Source of the DNA: Pararhodobacter zhoushanensis
GTDB taxonomy: Bacteria; Pseudomonadota; Alphaproteobacteria; Rhodobacterales; Rhodobacteraceae
DNA length: 64,000 nt
Direction of reading: 5' to 3'
Assembly: GCF_003990445.1 (NCBI RefSeq)
Contig: NZ_REEZ01000003.1
Span: 344,635 to 408,634, forward strand
Shown here: positions 26,015 to 34,428 of the stretch, in pieces
How positions within the stretch are numbered: position 1 is the stretch's first letter
Layout: every line of letters starts with the position of its first letter
Notes under the pieces: generated by a model
What the model saw: only the letters and a program-made list of their open reading frames with translations
Told to the model about the DNA's origin: nothing
The model's database searches: none
Position numbers and translations under genes: made by a program

Positions 26015-27287
26015 CAGCGCCCTTACCGCGCTGCCCTGGCTCTTCGACTTCTGGGCACTGCCCCATCAGCGCGCGCCTGAAGGCGCGTGGCGCACATGGG
26101 TGTGCATGGGCGGGCGCGGCGCGGGCAAGACCCGCGCCGGGGCCGAATGGGTGCGCGCGCAGGTCGAAGGGGCAGGCCCGCGCGACCCGGGTGTGGCGCG
26201 GCGGGTGGCGCTGGTCGGCGAGACGCTGGATCAGGTGCGCGAGGTGATGATCTTTGGTGAAAGCGGGATCATGGCCTGCTCGCCGCCCGACCGCCGCCCG
26301 AAATGGGAGGCCACGCGCAAGCGGCTGGTCTGGCCGAACGGGGCGGTGGCGCAAAGCGTCTCGGCGCATGCGCCCGAGTCGTTGCGCGGGCCGCAATTCG
26401 ACGCGGCCTGGGCGGATGAGCTGGGCAAGTGGAAGAAATCCGAAGAGGTCTGGGACCAGCTGCAATTCGCCCTGCGGCTGGGCGACGACCCGCGCTGCGT
26501 CGTCACCACCACACCACGCGCGCAAGGGGTGCTCAAGGAGGTGCTGGGCCTACCCTCGACCACGGTGACCCGTGCGCCCACCACCGCCAACCGCGCCTTT
26601 CTGGCCGCGTCTTTTCTGACCGAGGTCGAGGCGCGCTATGGCGGCTCGCATCTGGGCCGGCAAGAGCTGGAAGGGCAGCTGTTGGAAGATGCCGAGGGCA
26701 CGCTGTTTCCCGTCTCGTTGCTGGCCGGATGCCGGGCCGAGCGGCTGCCCGCATTCTCCCGCGTCGTGGTGGCCGTCGACCCGGCAGTCAGCGCCGGGCC
26801 ACGCTCGGACCTGTGCGGGATCGTCGTGGTCGGGGCGATGACGAAAGGCCCGGTCAAAGACTGGCGCGCGGTGGTGCTGGAGGACGCCAGCATCCGCGCC
26901 ACCAGCCCGACGCAATGGGCCGAGGCCGCGATTGCCGCGATGGACCGCCACGGGGCCGACCGGCTGGTCGCCGAGGTCAATCAGGGCGGCAATCTGGTGG
27001 AAAGCGTGCTGCGCAGCGTGGACCCGCTGGTGCCGGTGACGCAGGTGCATGCGACCGCCAACAAGAAGGCGCGGGCCGAGCCGGTGGCGGCGCTCTACGA
27101 GCAGGGGCGGGTCAGGCATGTTGCCGGTCTGGCCAAGCTGGAAGAGCAGATGGCGCTGATGACCACCAAGGGCTTTCAGGGCAAGGGCAGCCCCGACCGG
27201 CTGGACGCGCTGGTCTGGGCGCTGCACGCGCTGATGCTGGAACCGGCCAGCAGGGCGCGGCGGGTGCCCAGCGTGCGCTCGGTCTGA
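25863..27287 (+). CDS. GTA-type large terminase (TerL, ORFg2-like)
   Basis: About 474 residues. ATPase: Walker A CMGGRGAGKTRAGAEW, Walker B around DAAWADELGKW, coupling motif VVTTTPRA. C-terminal RNase-H-like nuclease: first Asp in VVAVDPAVSAG, last in DRLDALVWALHAL. In a gene transfer agent it cuts and packages about 4-kb pieces of host DNA. No ATG lies near the conserved start; GTG 25863 has TGGAGG 9 bases before it, and TTG 25878 is another option. No portal, protease or capsid gene follows; a terminator does. Confidence 0.88.
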   Translation: MNAQNLKRSPSSQEPETESWISPLQAPRCDAEWLACAPRSLREAFLAGLSDSALTALPWLFDFWALPHQRAPEGAWRTWVCMGGRGAGKTRAGAEWVRAQVEGAGPRDPGVARRVALVGETLDQVREVMIFGESGIMACSPPDRRPKWEATRKRLVWPNGAVAQSVSAHAPESLRGPQFDAAWADELGKWKKSEEVWDQLQFALRLGDDPRCVVTTTPRAQGVLKEVLGLPSTTVTRAPTTANRAFLAASFLTEVEARYGGSHLGRQELEGQLLEDAEGTLFPVSLLAGCRAERLPAFSRVVVAVDPAVSAGPRSDLCGIVVVGAMTKGPVKDWRAVVLEDASIRATSPTQWAEAAIAAMDRHGADRLVAEVNQGGNLVESVLRSVDPLVPVTQVHATANKKARAEPVAALYEQGRVRHVAGLAKLEEQMALMTTKGFQGKGSPDRLDALVWALHALMLEPASRARRVPSVRSV

Positions 27288-27293
27288 GAGACG

Positions 27294-27321
27294 AAAAAGG
27301 GGGCCATCGGCCCCCTTTCTT
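27294..27321. terminator. Bidirectional terminator between terL and the helicase gene
   Basis: 10-bp stem AAAGGGGGCC/GGCCCCCTTT with loop ATC, A run on the left and TTTCTT on the right. It can end both convergent transcripts, so terL transcription stops here. Confidence 0.85.
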
Positions 27322-27323
27322 GA

Positions 27324-29648
27324 TCAGCTTTTCGGACGGAACGGCTTGCCGCCGGGACCACCCGAGCCTGACGGCTTGCCACCGAAGGGCTTGCCACCCG
27401 GTTTCCCGGTCGGCTTGCCGGCAGGCTTGCGCGCCGGCGGCTTGCCCAGACGGGCCGAGGGGTTGCGCGCGGCATCGGGGTCGATGCGCGGGCGGGCAGG
27501 CTTGGCGCTGTCACCCGCCGGACGCGGGGTGTATTTCGCCGTGCGCGGCGCACCTTCGCCCGCAGCAGCACGCGGCTTGCGCGGACGCTCGCCATCGGCA
27601 TCCGCCGAGCGGGGCTTGTAACCCTCTCCAGCGGCCGCACGCGGCTTGTAGGGGCGATCACCATCGGCGCTGCGGGGCTTGTAGCCATCCTCGCGCGGGG
27701 CGCGGGCCTTGTAGGGCCTGTCGCTGTTCTCGCCAGCGGCGCGTGGCTTATAGGCCGGACGGTCGCTTTTCTCGCCCGCAGCGGCGCGGGGTTTGTAGGC
27801 GGGACGCTCTGAACCTTCGCCAGCCGCACGCGGCTTGTAGGCCGGGCGATCCGAGTCATCGCGCGGCGCGCGGGCTTTGTAGGCCGGACGTTCGGCATCG
27901 TCGCGCGGCGGGCGCGGGGTGTAGGCCGGACGTTCGCCGTCCTCACGCGGGGCGCGCGGCTTGTAGGCGCGCTCGCCGTCTTCGCGCGGCGCACGGGCCT
28001 TGAACGGGCGGTCACCTTCCGGGCGCGGACGCGGGGCAGGGCGGTCGCCTTCCGCCGGAGCCTCGGCGGGTTCCACCGGGATTTCCTGCTCAAGCGAGCG
28101 GGCTTCTCCCAGCGCGTTCCAGAACCGCTCGGCGCAATCGTCATGCAGCTGGGCCAGCGTGTAATCCGGGTAGATGCGGATCGCACCGATGTCGGCTTTG
28201 GTCAGATCGCCGTTACGGCACAGCATCGGCAGCAGCCAGCGGGCTTCGGCGCGACCCGTGTGGCCAACACCCAGACGCACCCAGAAGCTGCGCTCGAACT
28301 CGGTCCGGGCGCGCGGCTTGGCACCATCCGCCGACACGGCAACGACATCCTCAGGGGCCGAACGGGCGGCGAAATAGAAGCGCGAGACGGCAGCGGCCAG
28401 CTCACGCGAGCTGAAACGCTCGGTCAGCATGGTGATGATGGGCATCTCGTCGGCCTGCTCGGCAGCGCCCAGAATGGGGTCGGTCAGCAGACGTTCGGTA
28501 TCGCGGGCCGAGACTTCGGCGGCCGTCGGGGCCGAAGCCCATTCGGCATCCAGCGCGGCCATGTTCAGCAGGCGCTCGGTCTTGCGGCGGGCCGAAGACG
28601 GCACGATCAGCACGCTGACCCCCTTGCGCCCGGCGCGTCCGGTACGGCCCGAACGGTGCAGAAGGGTTTCCTTGTTAGACGGCAAATCGGCGTGGATCAC
28701 CAGTTCAAGACCGGGCAGGTCGATGCCGCGCGCCGCCACGTCGGTGGCCACACAAACGCGGGCACGCCCGTCGCGCATTGCTTGCAGGGCGCGCGAACGC
28801 TCTTCCTGCGCCAGCTCGCCCGACAGCGGCACAACCGAGAAACCACGGTTCAGCAGGCGGGCGGTCAGGTGGTTCACGGCCACACGCGTCTTGCAGAACA
28901 CCAGCGCATTGGGCGCCTCGTAATAGCGAAGCACGTTGACGATGGCGCGCTCGGATTCCTCGGCCGCAACCATCAGCGCGCGGTACGAGATATCGCCATG
29001 CGCTTCGCGTGAGGTTTCGGTGGCAATGCGGTGCGCGTCGCGCTGATAGGTGCGGGCCAGACGCTCGATCTCGGGGCGGACCGTCGCCGAGAACAGCAGC
29101 GTGCGGCGCTCTTCGGGGGCGGCTTTCAGGATGAATTCCAGATCCTCGCGGAAGCCCAGATCCAGCATCTCGTCCGCTTCGTCCAGCACAGCGGTGGTCA
29201 GCGTGGTCAGATCCAGCGCGCCGCGCTCAATATGGTCGCGCAGACGGCCGGGGGTGCCGACGACGATATGCGCGCCCCGCTCCAGCGCCCGGCGCTCGGA
29301 CCGGGCGTCCATGCCGCCAACGCAGCTGGCGATCACGGCACCGGCTTCGGCATAGAGCCATTCCAGTTCGCGGCGGACTTGCAGGGCCAGTTCGCGCGTC
29401 GGCGCGATGACCAGCGCGCGCGCGGTGTCGGGCGGGGGCAGCATGCCGCCATCGTCAAGCATGTTGTCGGCCATCGCCAGACCAAAGGCCACCGTCTTGC
29501 CCGACCCGGTTTGAGCCGAGACCAACAGGTCTTTGCCCGCGACAGAGGGGTCCACCACAGCCGCTTGCACCGGCGTCAGAGCTTCGTAGCCTTTTTCGGC
29601 CAGGGCACGGGCGAGCGGTGCGGGAAGGGGGGGAAGAGCGGCGGTCAT
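27324..29648 (-). CDS. DEAD-box RNA helicase with long basic repeat tail
   Basis: 774 residues. Helicase core residues 1-370: SAQTGSGKT (motif I), PTRELALQ (Ia), VLDEADEMLDLG (II), LFSATV (III), HRSGRTGRAGRKG (VI). Residues about 470-550 resemble the DbpA-type RNA-binding domain (RLGVGHTGRAEARWLLP...IGAIRIYPDY). The last 240 residues are about a dozen imperfect 12-13-residue repeats built on RPAYKPRA-type units with RED or GE linkers, then a Gly/Pro/Lys tail. It likely acts in ribosome assembly or RNA decay at low temperature. ATG 29648 gives the normal start. Confidence 0.92.
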   Translation of the reverse strand: MTAALPPLPAPLARALAEKGYEALTPVQAAVVDPSVAGKDLLVSAQTGSGKTVAFGLAMADNMLDDGGMLPPPDTARALVIAPTRELALQVRRELEWLYAEAGAVIASCVGGMDARSERRALERGAHIVVGTPGRLRDHIERGALDLTTLTTAVLDEADEMLDLGFREDLEFILKAAPEERRTLLFSATVRPEIERLARTYQRDAHRIATETSREAHGDISYRALMVAAEESERAIVNVLRYYEAPNALVFCKTRVAVNHLTARLLNRGFSVVPLSGELAQEERSRALQAMRDGRARVCVATDVAARGIDLPGLELVIHADLPSNKETLLHRSGRTGRAGRKGVSVLIVPSSARRKTERLLNMAALDAEWASAPTAAEVSARDTERLLTDPILGAAEQADEMPIITMLTERFSSRELAAAVSRFYFAARSAPEDVVAVSADGAKPRARTEFERSFWVRLGVGHTGRAEARWLLPMLCRNGDLTKADIGAIRIYPDYTLAQLHDDCAERFWNALGEARSLEQEIPVEPAEAPAEGDRPAPRPRPEGDRPFKARAPREDGERAYKPRAPREDGERPAYTPRPPRDDAERPAYKARAPRDDSDRPAYKPRAAGEGSERPAYKPRAAAGEKSDRPAYKPRAAGENSDRPYKARAPREDGYKPRSADGDRPYKPRAAAGEGYKPRSADADGERPRKPRAAAGEGAPRTAKYTPRPAGDSAKPARPRIDPDAARNPSARLGKPPARKPAGKPTGKPGGKPFGGKPSGSGGPGGKPFRPKS

Positions 29649-29767
29649 GTGGCGGTATCCTTGAAACACAAGCCGCCCCCATACGCTCCGAGGGCGGCGC
29701 TGTATAGGGTAAGAATAGCAAGACATGCACAGGACGGCTATGCCAGAACGCCGCAAGAGAGGTGTGA

Positions 29768-30616
29768 ATGACGGTTGATTACAAAGCAAGACTGAAAAGA
29801 GTCTACGCGGCAATTCACGATGACCCGGCGCGCGAGCACTCGCTCGATGAGCTGGCTGACGTCGCGGCGCTGTCACGGTTCCACTTTCACCGGGTCTTTG
29901 CGGCGATGACGGGCGAGACAGTGTCAGAGGCCGTTCGCCGCGTCCGCCTGAACCGCGCGGCGCATGCGCTGGCGCGCAGCGATGCGCCGGTGGCCGCTGT
30001 GGGGCGGGCCTGTGGCTATCCGAATGCCGCCAGTTTCACCCGTGCGTTTCGGGCGGCGTATGGCGTCGCACCCGGCGAATTCCGCAAGGCGGGGCAGGCG
30101 CTGCCGCTCAAACTCAGAACCATTGGCCAAGGAGGACACAGCATGTTTCCAGTCACCATCACCAACGAGGCCCCGCGCCGGGCCATCGGTCTGCCGCACG
30201 CGGGCCCTTACATGCAGATCGGGGCGGCCTATGATCAGCTGAGCGCCGAGCTGGCCTCTCTGGATTTATGGCCTCAGACGCGCGGTTTGGTGGGCGTTTA
30301 TTTCGATGACCCGTCGATTGTCGCACCCGAAGCGCTGCGCAGTTTCGCCGGCGTGATCGTCGATGCGGACCTGCCACTGCCCGCTGGTTTGGATGAACTG
30401 GCGATTGCCGGGGGCCGCTATGCGCGCATGGCGTTCAAGGGGCCTTATACCGGCTTCGGTCTGGCGTATGAGTGGCTCTTTGGCGACTGGCTGGCGGCAA
30501 GCGGCGAGGCGATGCGCGACGCGCCGTCGTGGGAGTTCTACCTCAACACGCCGATGAACACCGCGCCCGAGGATCTGCGCACCGACATCCTGCTGCCGCT
30601 CGAGGACCGGGCATGA
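29768..30616 (+). CDS. AraC-family regulator with GyrI-like effector domain
   Basis: 282 residues. The DNA-binding part is N-terminal: two helix-turn-helix units (SLDELADVAALSRFHFHRVFAAMTG; AVGRACGYPNAASFTRAFRAAYG) up to about residue 105. The rest is a GyrI-like small-molecule-binding domain (FPVTITNEAPRRAIGLPHAGPY to the end), the SbmC/Rob arrangement. It probably senses a hydrophobic or cationic compound. Its stop overlaps the start of a second GyrI-like gene by 4 bases. Confidence 0.9.
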   Translation: MTVDYKARLKRVYAAIHDDPAREHSLDELADVAALSRFHFHRVFAAMTGETVSEAVRRVRLNRAAHALARSDAPVAAVGRACGYPNAASFTRAFRAAYGVAPGEFRKAGQALPLKLRTIGQGGHSMFPVTITNEAPRRAIGLPHAGPYMQIGAAYDQLSAELASLDLWPQTRGLVGVYFDDPSIVAPEALRSFAGVIVDADLPLPAGLDELAIAGGRYARMAFKGPYTGFGLAYEWLFGDWLAASGEAMRDAPSWEFYLNTPMNTAPEDLRTDILLPLEDRA

Positions 30617-31221
30617 GCAAAGACCCGCTGTTGACTGGCAAGCCCGGTGTCATCCAGCGCGTTCAGGTGCCGCCGCTGCGCTTTTTCGCCATCGACGGGC
30701 AGGGCGCGCCGGGTGGAGACGTCTATGGCACCGCCGTGGCCGCACTCTATGGTCTGGCCTATGGCGCGCGGTTTGCGGGCAAGGCATTGGGCCACGACGA
30801 GAAGGTCGGCCCGCTTGAGGGGCTGTGGTGGGCTGATAATATGGCGGCGTTTCTGACCGGCGACCGGGCGGTGTGGCGCTGGACGATGATGATCCGCGCA
30901 CCGGACTGGCTGGATGACGCCGTCTTGACGCAGTTGCGCGCGGCGGCGATTGCCAAGCGGCGCAAGGACAAGCCCGAGGTGGCAGACGCGCTGGCCGAGG
31001 TGACGCTTGAAGTCGTGGACGAGGGGGAGTGCCTGCAGGCCCTGCATCTGGGCGCTTATGCGGACGAGGCCCCACTGATCGCCCGCATGCACGCGCAAGC
31101 TGCGGAGCAGGGGTTCGCTCTGCACGGGCAGCATCACGAGATCTACCTGTCCGACCCCAACCGCACCGCGCCCGAGAAGCTGAAGACGATTATCCGGCAG
31201 CCGGTGAGAGCGAAGAGTTAG
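30613..31221 (+). CDS. Stand-alone GyrI-like small-molecule-binding protein
   Basis: 202 residues. GyrI-like fold without a DNA-binding domain: VPPLRFFAIDGQGAPGG at the start, and at the end YLSDPNRTAPEKLKTIIRQPV, the typical closing motif shared with SbmC-like proteins. Stand-alone members can hydrolyse or sequester xenobiotics. ATGA overlap with the AraC-GyrI gene shows coupling, so regulator and effector may respond to the same ligand. Confidence 0.85.
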   Translation: MSKDPLLTGKPGVIQRVQVPPLRFFAIDGQGAPGGDVYGTAVAALYGLAYGARFAGKALGHDEKVGPLEGLWWADNMAAFLTGDRAVWRWTMMIRAPDWLDDAVLTQLRAAAIAKRRKDKPEVADALAEVTLEVVDEGECLQALHLGAYADEAPLIARMHAQAAEQGFALHGQHHEIYLSDPNRTAPEKLKTIIRQPVRAKS

Positions 31222-31323
31222 ACTCTTTAAACATCCTGAGCGCTGGTTCTCGCTGTAAGAGCGAAATTTCTATCAATTTTCCAACATTGCAAAAATGTCA
31301 GACCTAAGTACCCGTTAACGGAA

Positions 31324-31351
31324 GACGCGCGCCAGTTGCCCGGCGCGCGTC
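31324..31351. terminator. Hairpin between GyrI-like gene and L-malyl-CoA lyase
   Basis: 10-bp stem GACGCGCGCC/GGCGCGCGTC, 8-base loop, in the convergent gap 31222-31410. No long T run follows on either strand, so its terminator role is moderate. The rest of the gap is AT-rich and otherwise empty. Confidence 0.5.
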
Positions 31352-31410
31352 CCTCCTCCGTAGCCCGCCAGCCCTCCCCGGCTTCGGGCCTCGGTACCTC
31401 TGTCCCGAGC

Positions 31411-32370
31411 TTAACCGCGTGCGATCAGCTCGGATTGTTTCACGATCACTTCGGCCTGCTTCATCGACGCGATGTCGATCAGCTTGCCCTTGTAGGTCGT
31501 CGCACCCTGACCGTTGGCCTTGGCCTCTTCCATCGCGGCCAGAATGGCGCGGGCATCGGCGACGGCCTCGTCGGACGGGGTGAAAACTTCGTTGGCCAGC
31601 GCGACCTGCTTGGGGTGGATCGCCCATTTGCCGACCATGCCCAGCGTCGCCGAGCGGCGCGCCTGCGCGCGGAACCCGTCATCATCGCTGAAATCGCCGA
31701 ACGGCCCGTCAACCGGCAGCACGCCATGCGTCCGGCAGGCGGCGACGATGGCGGCTTGCGCCCAGTGCCAGGGATCGGACCAGTATTTCGCCCCCTCGCG
31801 TGCCATGTAATAGTTTTCCTGCGTGCCGCCGATGCCGGTGGTCTGCATCCCCATCGAGGCGGCGAAATCCGCAGCACCGAGGCTCATCGCCTGCAGGCGC
31901 GGGGACGAAGCCGCGATCTCTTCGACATGGGCAATGCCCGCTGCGCTCTCAATAATCACCTCAAGGCTGATCGGCTTGGTGCGGCCCTTGGCGCGCTCAA
32001 CAGCCGTCACCAGCGCATCGACCGCATAAACATCAGCGGCGCAACCGACCTTGGGGATCATGATCTGGTCCAGCCGGTCGCTGGCCTGCTCCAGCAGGTC
32101 GACGACGTCCTTGTACCAATAGGGCGTGTCCAGCCCGTTGATGCGCACGCTGAGGTACTTGGTGTTCCAGTCCACGTCATGCGTGGCCTGAATGATGTTG
32201 GCCCGCGCGCTGTCCTTGTCCGACGGCGCAACCGAATCCTCAAGGTCCAGATTGATCACGTCCGCCGCCGATGCCGCCATTTTCTCGAACAGCGCAGTCC
32301 GTGAGCCGGGGCCAAAAAGTTGGCAGCGGTTGGGACGGGCGGGCGAGGGGGGCTGGATGCGAAAGGACAT
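31411..32370 (-). CDS. mcl1: L-malyl-CoA / beta-methylmalyl-CoA lyase
   Basis: 319 residues, CitE-like TIM-barrel lyase. Visible: CQLFGPGSRTALFEKMAAS, metal/substrate segment INLDLEDSVAPSDK, LEVIIESAAGIAHVEEI and GKWAIHPKQVALANEVF. In Rhodobacterales Mcl1 cleaves (3S)-malyl-CoA to acetyl-CoA and glyoxylate and beta-methylmalyl-CoA to propionyl-CoA and glyoxylate in the ethylmalonyl-CoA pathway. The mutase end at the window start belongs to the same pathway. It is divergent from the methyltransferase gene. Confidence 0.93.
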   Translation of the reverse strand: MSFRIQPPSPARPNRCQLFGPGSRTALFEKMAASAADVINLDLEDSVAPSDKDSARANIIQATHDVDWNTKYLSVRINGLDTPYWYKDVVDLLEQASDRLDQIMIPKVGCAADVYAVDALVTAVERAKGRTKPISLEVIIESAAGIAHVEEIAASSPRLQAMSLGAADFAASMGMQTTGIGGTQENYYMAREGAKYWSDPWHWAQAAIVAACRTHGVLPVDGPFGDFSDDDGFRAQARRSATLGMVGKWAIHPKQVALANEVFTPSDEAVADARAILAAMEEAKANGQGATTYKGKLIDIASMKQAEVIVKQSELIARG

Positions 32371-32558
32371 GCAGTTCCTTGAGTAAGGATATTACGTTTG
32401 ACTCGGGGTGGTGGATATAATGTTGCGCACCTATGCGCAAGGGGGATTCTGCACCTGCGAGGTGCGATGCTGCCTGCGCAGCACGCGCGACATCGGTTCG
32501 ATTGACCGAGCGACGCAAGCGGGTCTATGCGGTGAGGCGCTCAGCGAGAGGATCTGCG

Positions 32559-33173
32559 ATGACCCAAGCCACCGTATCACCTGTGAACCAGAAAATCCGC
32601 GTGTGGATTTCCCGCGGTGTGGCTCTGGCCTGCATCCCCTTCATCGCTTTCATGCAGTCAGCTTGGTCAGACACCCTGGTGCAGCCGGTGTTCGAGGTTG
32701 TCGGCGCGCTGGTCGTTGTTGCGGCGGTGCTCGGGCGGTTCTGGTCGATCCTCTACATCGGCGGGCGCAAGAACAATCAGGTCGTGCAGGACGGCCCCTA
32801 TTCGATGTGCCGTCATCCCCTGTATCTGAGCACGACAATCGGCGCGATCGGGCTGGGGTTGATGCTGGGATCTTTCGTGCTGGCGGCCTTGCTCGGGGGC
32901 GTGGCCTTTGTGATCCTGAGCATGACGGCGGCGCGAGAAGAGACTTTCCTGCGCGCCGAATTTGCACCGGCCTATGATCTTTATGCCCAGCGGGTGCCTC
33001 GGATCTGGCCGAAGCCGTCGATGTTCCAGACACCGGTTGAGGTGACCTTCGACGCTTTGGTCCTTCGCCGCAACCTCGCCGATGCGTTGGGTTTTCTGGC
33101 GCTGATCCCGCTGGCCGAGCTGATGGAAACGCTGCGCGAGAGTGGCGTTCTGGGCAGTTTCATCCTTCCTTGA
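32559..33173 (+). CDS. Isoprenylcysteine carboxyl methyltransferase-like membrane protein
   Basis: 204 residues with about five hydrophobic segments. The cofactor-binding signature of the PEMT/ICMT superfamily is present: GPYSMCRHPLYLSTTIG, then REETFLRAEFAPAYDLYAQRVPR. Such enzymes methylate small molecules or lipids with S-adenosylmethionine in the membrane. ATG 32559 gives the start before the first helix; GAGAGGATC precedes it. The substrate is unknown. Confidence 0.8.
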   Translation: MTQATVSPVNQKIRVWISRGVALACIPFIAFMQSAWSDTLVQPVFEVVGALVVVAAVLGRFWSILYIGGRKNNQVVQDGPYSMCRHPLYLSTTIGAIGLGLMLGSFVLAALLGGVAFVILSMTAAREETFLRAEFAPAYDLYAQRVPRIWPKPSMFQTPVEVTFDALVLRRNLADALGFLALIPLAELMETLRESGVLGSFILP

Positions 33174-33314
33174 AGGCAGGCTGCACGTTTCTTCTGCCGT
33201 ATTGCTGAAAGATCGAACAATCTTCGATAACAGCCGCCATATTGACGCAAGAAATCAAAGACATTCGCCGCGCCTCGCTGCATTCTTCGATGAACCTGCG
33301 CGATGGAGTCCGCT

Positions 33315-34316
33315 ATGATCGAAACCCCGTATCTGCTGTTTCTGGGCGACGCGCCCGACATGTTGGCCGCCAAGGTCGCGCAAGGCATCAAGGACTGGCG
33401 CCCTGAATACGCGCTGGGTCAGCTGCGGCTGGACGGCTGCAAGGCCGATATGGGCCTGCCCGACATGACGCTGGCCGAAGCCAAGGCGGCCGGCGTGAAA
33501 ACGGTGGTTATCGGCGTTGCCAACCGCGGCGGGGTTATCAGTCAGACGTGGAAAAAGGTGCTGGTCGAGGCGCTGGAAGAGGGCTTCGATCTGGCCTCGG
33601 GCCTGCATAACCTGCTGCGCGACGAGGCCGATCTGGCCGCTGTCGCCAAAGCCACCGGCCGCACCCTGCATGACGTGCGCATCCCGTCGGTGAAATATCC
33701 CATCGCCAACGGGGAAAAGCGGACCGGCAAGCGCCTGCTGGCCGTTGGCACCGACTGCTCGGTCGGCAAGATGTACACCGCGCTGTGCATGGAAAAGGAA
33801 ATGCGCGAGCGGGGCATGAAGGCCAGCTTCCGGGCGACCGGCCAGACCGGCATCCTGATCACCGGCGGCGGCGTGCCGCTGGATGCGGTGATCGCCGACT
33901 TCATGGCGGGCTCGATCGAGTATCTCACGCCGGACAACGACCCCGACCATTGGGATCTGATCGAGGGGCAGGGCAGCCTGTTCCACGTCAGCTATTCCGG
34001 CGTGACGCTGGCGCTGGTGCATGGCGGCCAGCCCGACGCGCTGGTGATCTGCCACGAGCCGACCCGCGCGCATATGCGCGGTCTGCCGGGCTATCAGTTG
34101 CCCAGCATCGAAGCGGTGCGCGATGTGGCGCTGACGCTGGCGCGGGTGGCGAACCCGGCCTGTGTGGCGGTGGGTGTGTCGGTGAACACGCAGCATATGT
34201 CGGACGCCGAGGCCAAGGCCTATCTGGCCGAGGTCGAGGCGCGTGTCGGGCTGCCAGCGACGGACCCGTTCCGCTATGGCGCGGCCAAGCTGGTGGACGC
34301 GCTCGAGGGGATCTGA
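33315..34316 (+). CDS. dgcN: D-glutamate N-acetyltransferase DgcN (DUF1611)
   Basis: 333 residues, DUF1611 family. The P-loop-like motif LAVGTDCSVGKMYTAL near 140-155 and the block ATGQTGILITGGGVPLDAV are characteristic. Together with the next gene it forms the DgcN-DgcA pair: in marine bacteria DgcN acetylates D-glutamate and DgcA racemises N-acetyl-D-glutamate to the L form. ATG 33315 has GGAG 7 bases upstream; an in-frame ATG at 33303 is less likely. A dispersed repeat lies between this gene and dgcA. Confidence 0.85.
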   Translation: MIETPYLLFLGDAPDMLAAKVAQGIKDWRPEYALGQLRLDGCKADMGLPDMTLAEAKAAGVKTVVIGVANRGGVISQTWKKVLVEALEEGFDLASGLHNLLRDEADLAAVAKATGRTLHDVRIPSVKYPIANGEKRTGKRLLAVGTDCSVGKMYTALCMEKEMRERGMKASFRATGQTGILITGGGVPLDAVIADFMAGSIEYLTPDNDPDHWDLIEGQGSLFHVSYSGVTLALVHGGQPDALVICHEPTRAHMRGLPGYQLPSIEAVRDVALTLARVANPACVAVGVSVNTQHMSDAEAKAYLAEVEARVGLPATDPFRYGAAKLVDALEGI

Positions 34317-34324
34317 GGGCAGCG

Positions 34325-34420
34325 TCGGGGGGCTGCTCGCCCCCCGAACCCCCTCGCCAAAGGGGAGCGCACGCGCCCCCCTTTGGAAACCCCCCGTGGA
34401 TATTTTTAGACAGATGATGA
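34325..34420 (-). repeat. Dispersed double-hairpin repeat, copy b
   Basis: Closely similar to copy a at 9684-9781. On the minus strand: CATCATCTGTCT, AAAAATATCC, ACGGGGGG, hairpin 1 CCAAAGGGG/CCCCTTTGG (34357-34365 with 34378-34386), hairpin 2 TCGGGGGGC/GCCCCCCGA (34325-34347). It lies inside the dgcN-dgcA gene pair and nearly fills the spacer. Confidence 0.85.
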
Positions 34421-34428
34421 GGGTGCGC

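Noticed and set aside
27176-28186. A 336-codon minus-strand Ser/Arg-rich frame overlapping the helicase tail and terL
   Set aside because: It is another frame of the helicase repeat tail and runs across a terminator; no domain.
32398-32421. Strong sigma-70 promoter with TATAAT before the ICMT-like gene
   Set aside because: TATAAT at 32416 is perfect, but the nearest TTGACT is only 12 bases upstream; no well-spaced -35 box was found, so it is not listed as a feature.
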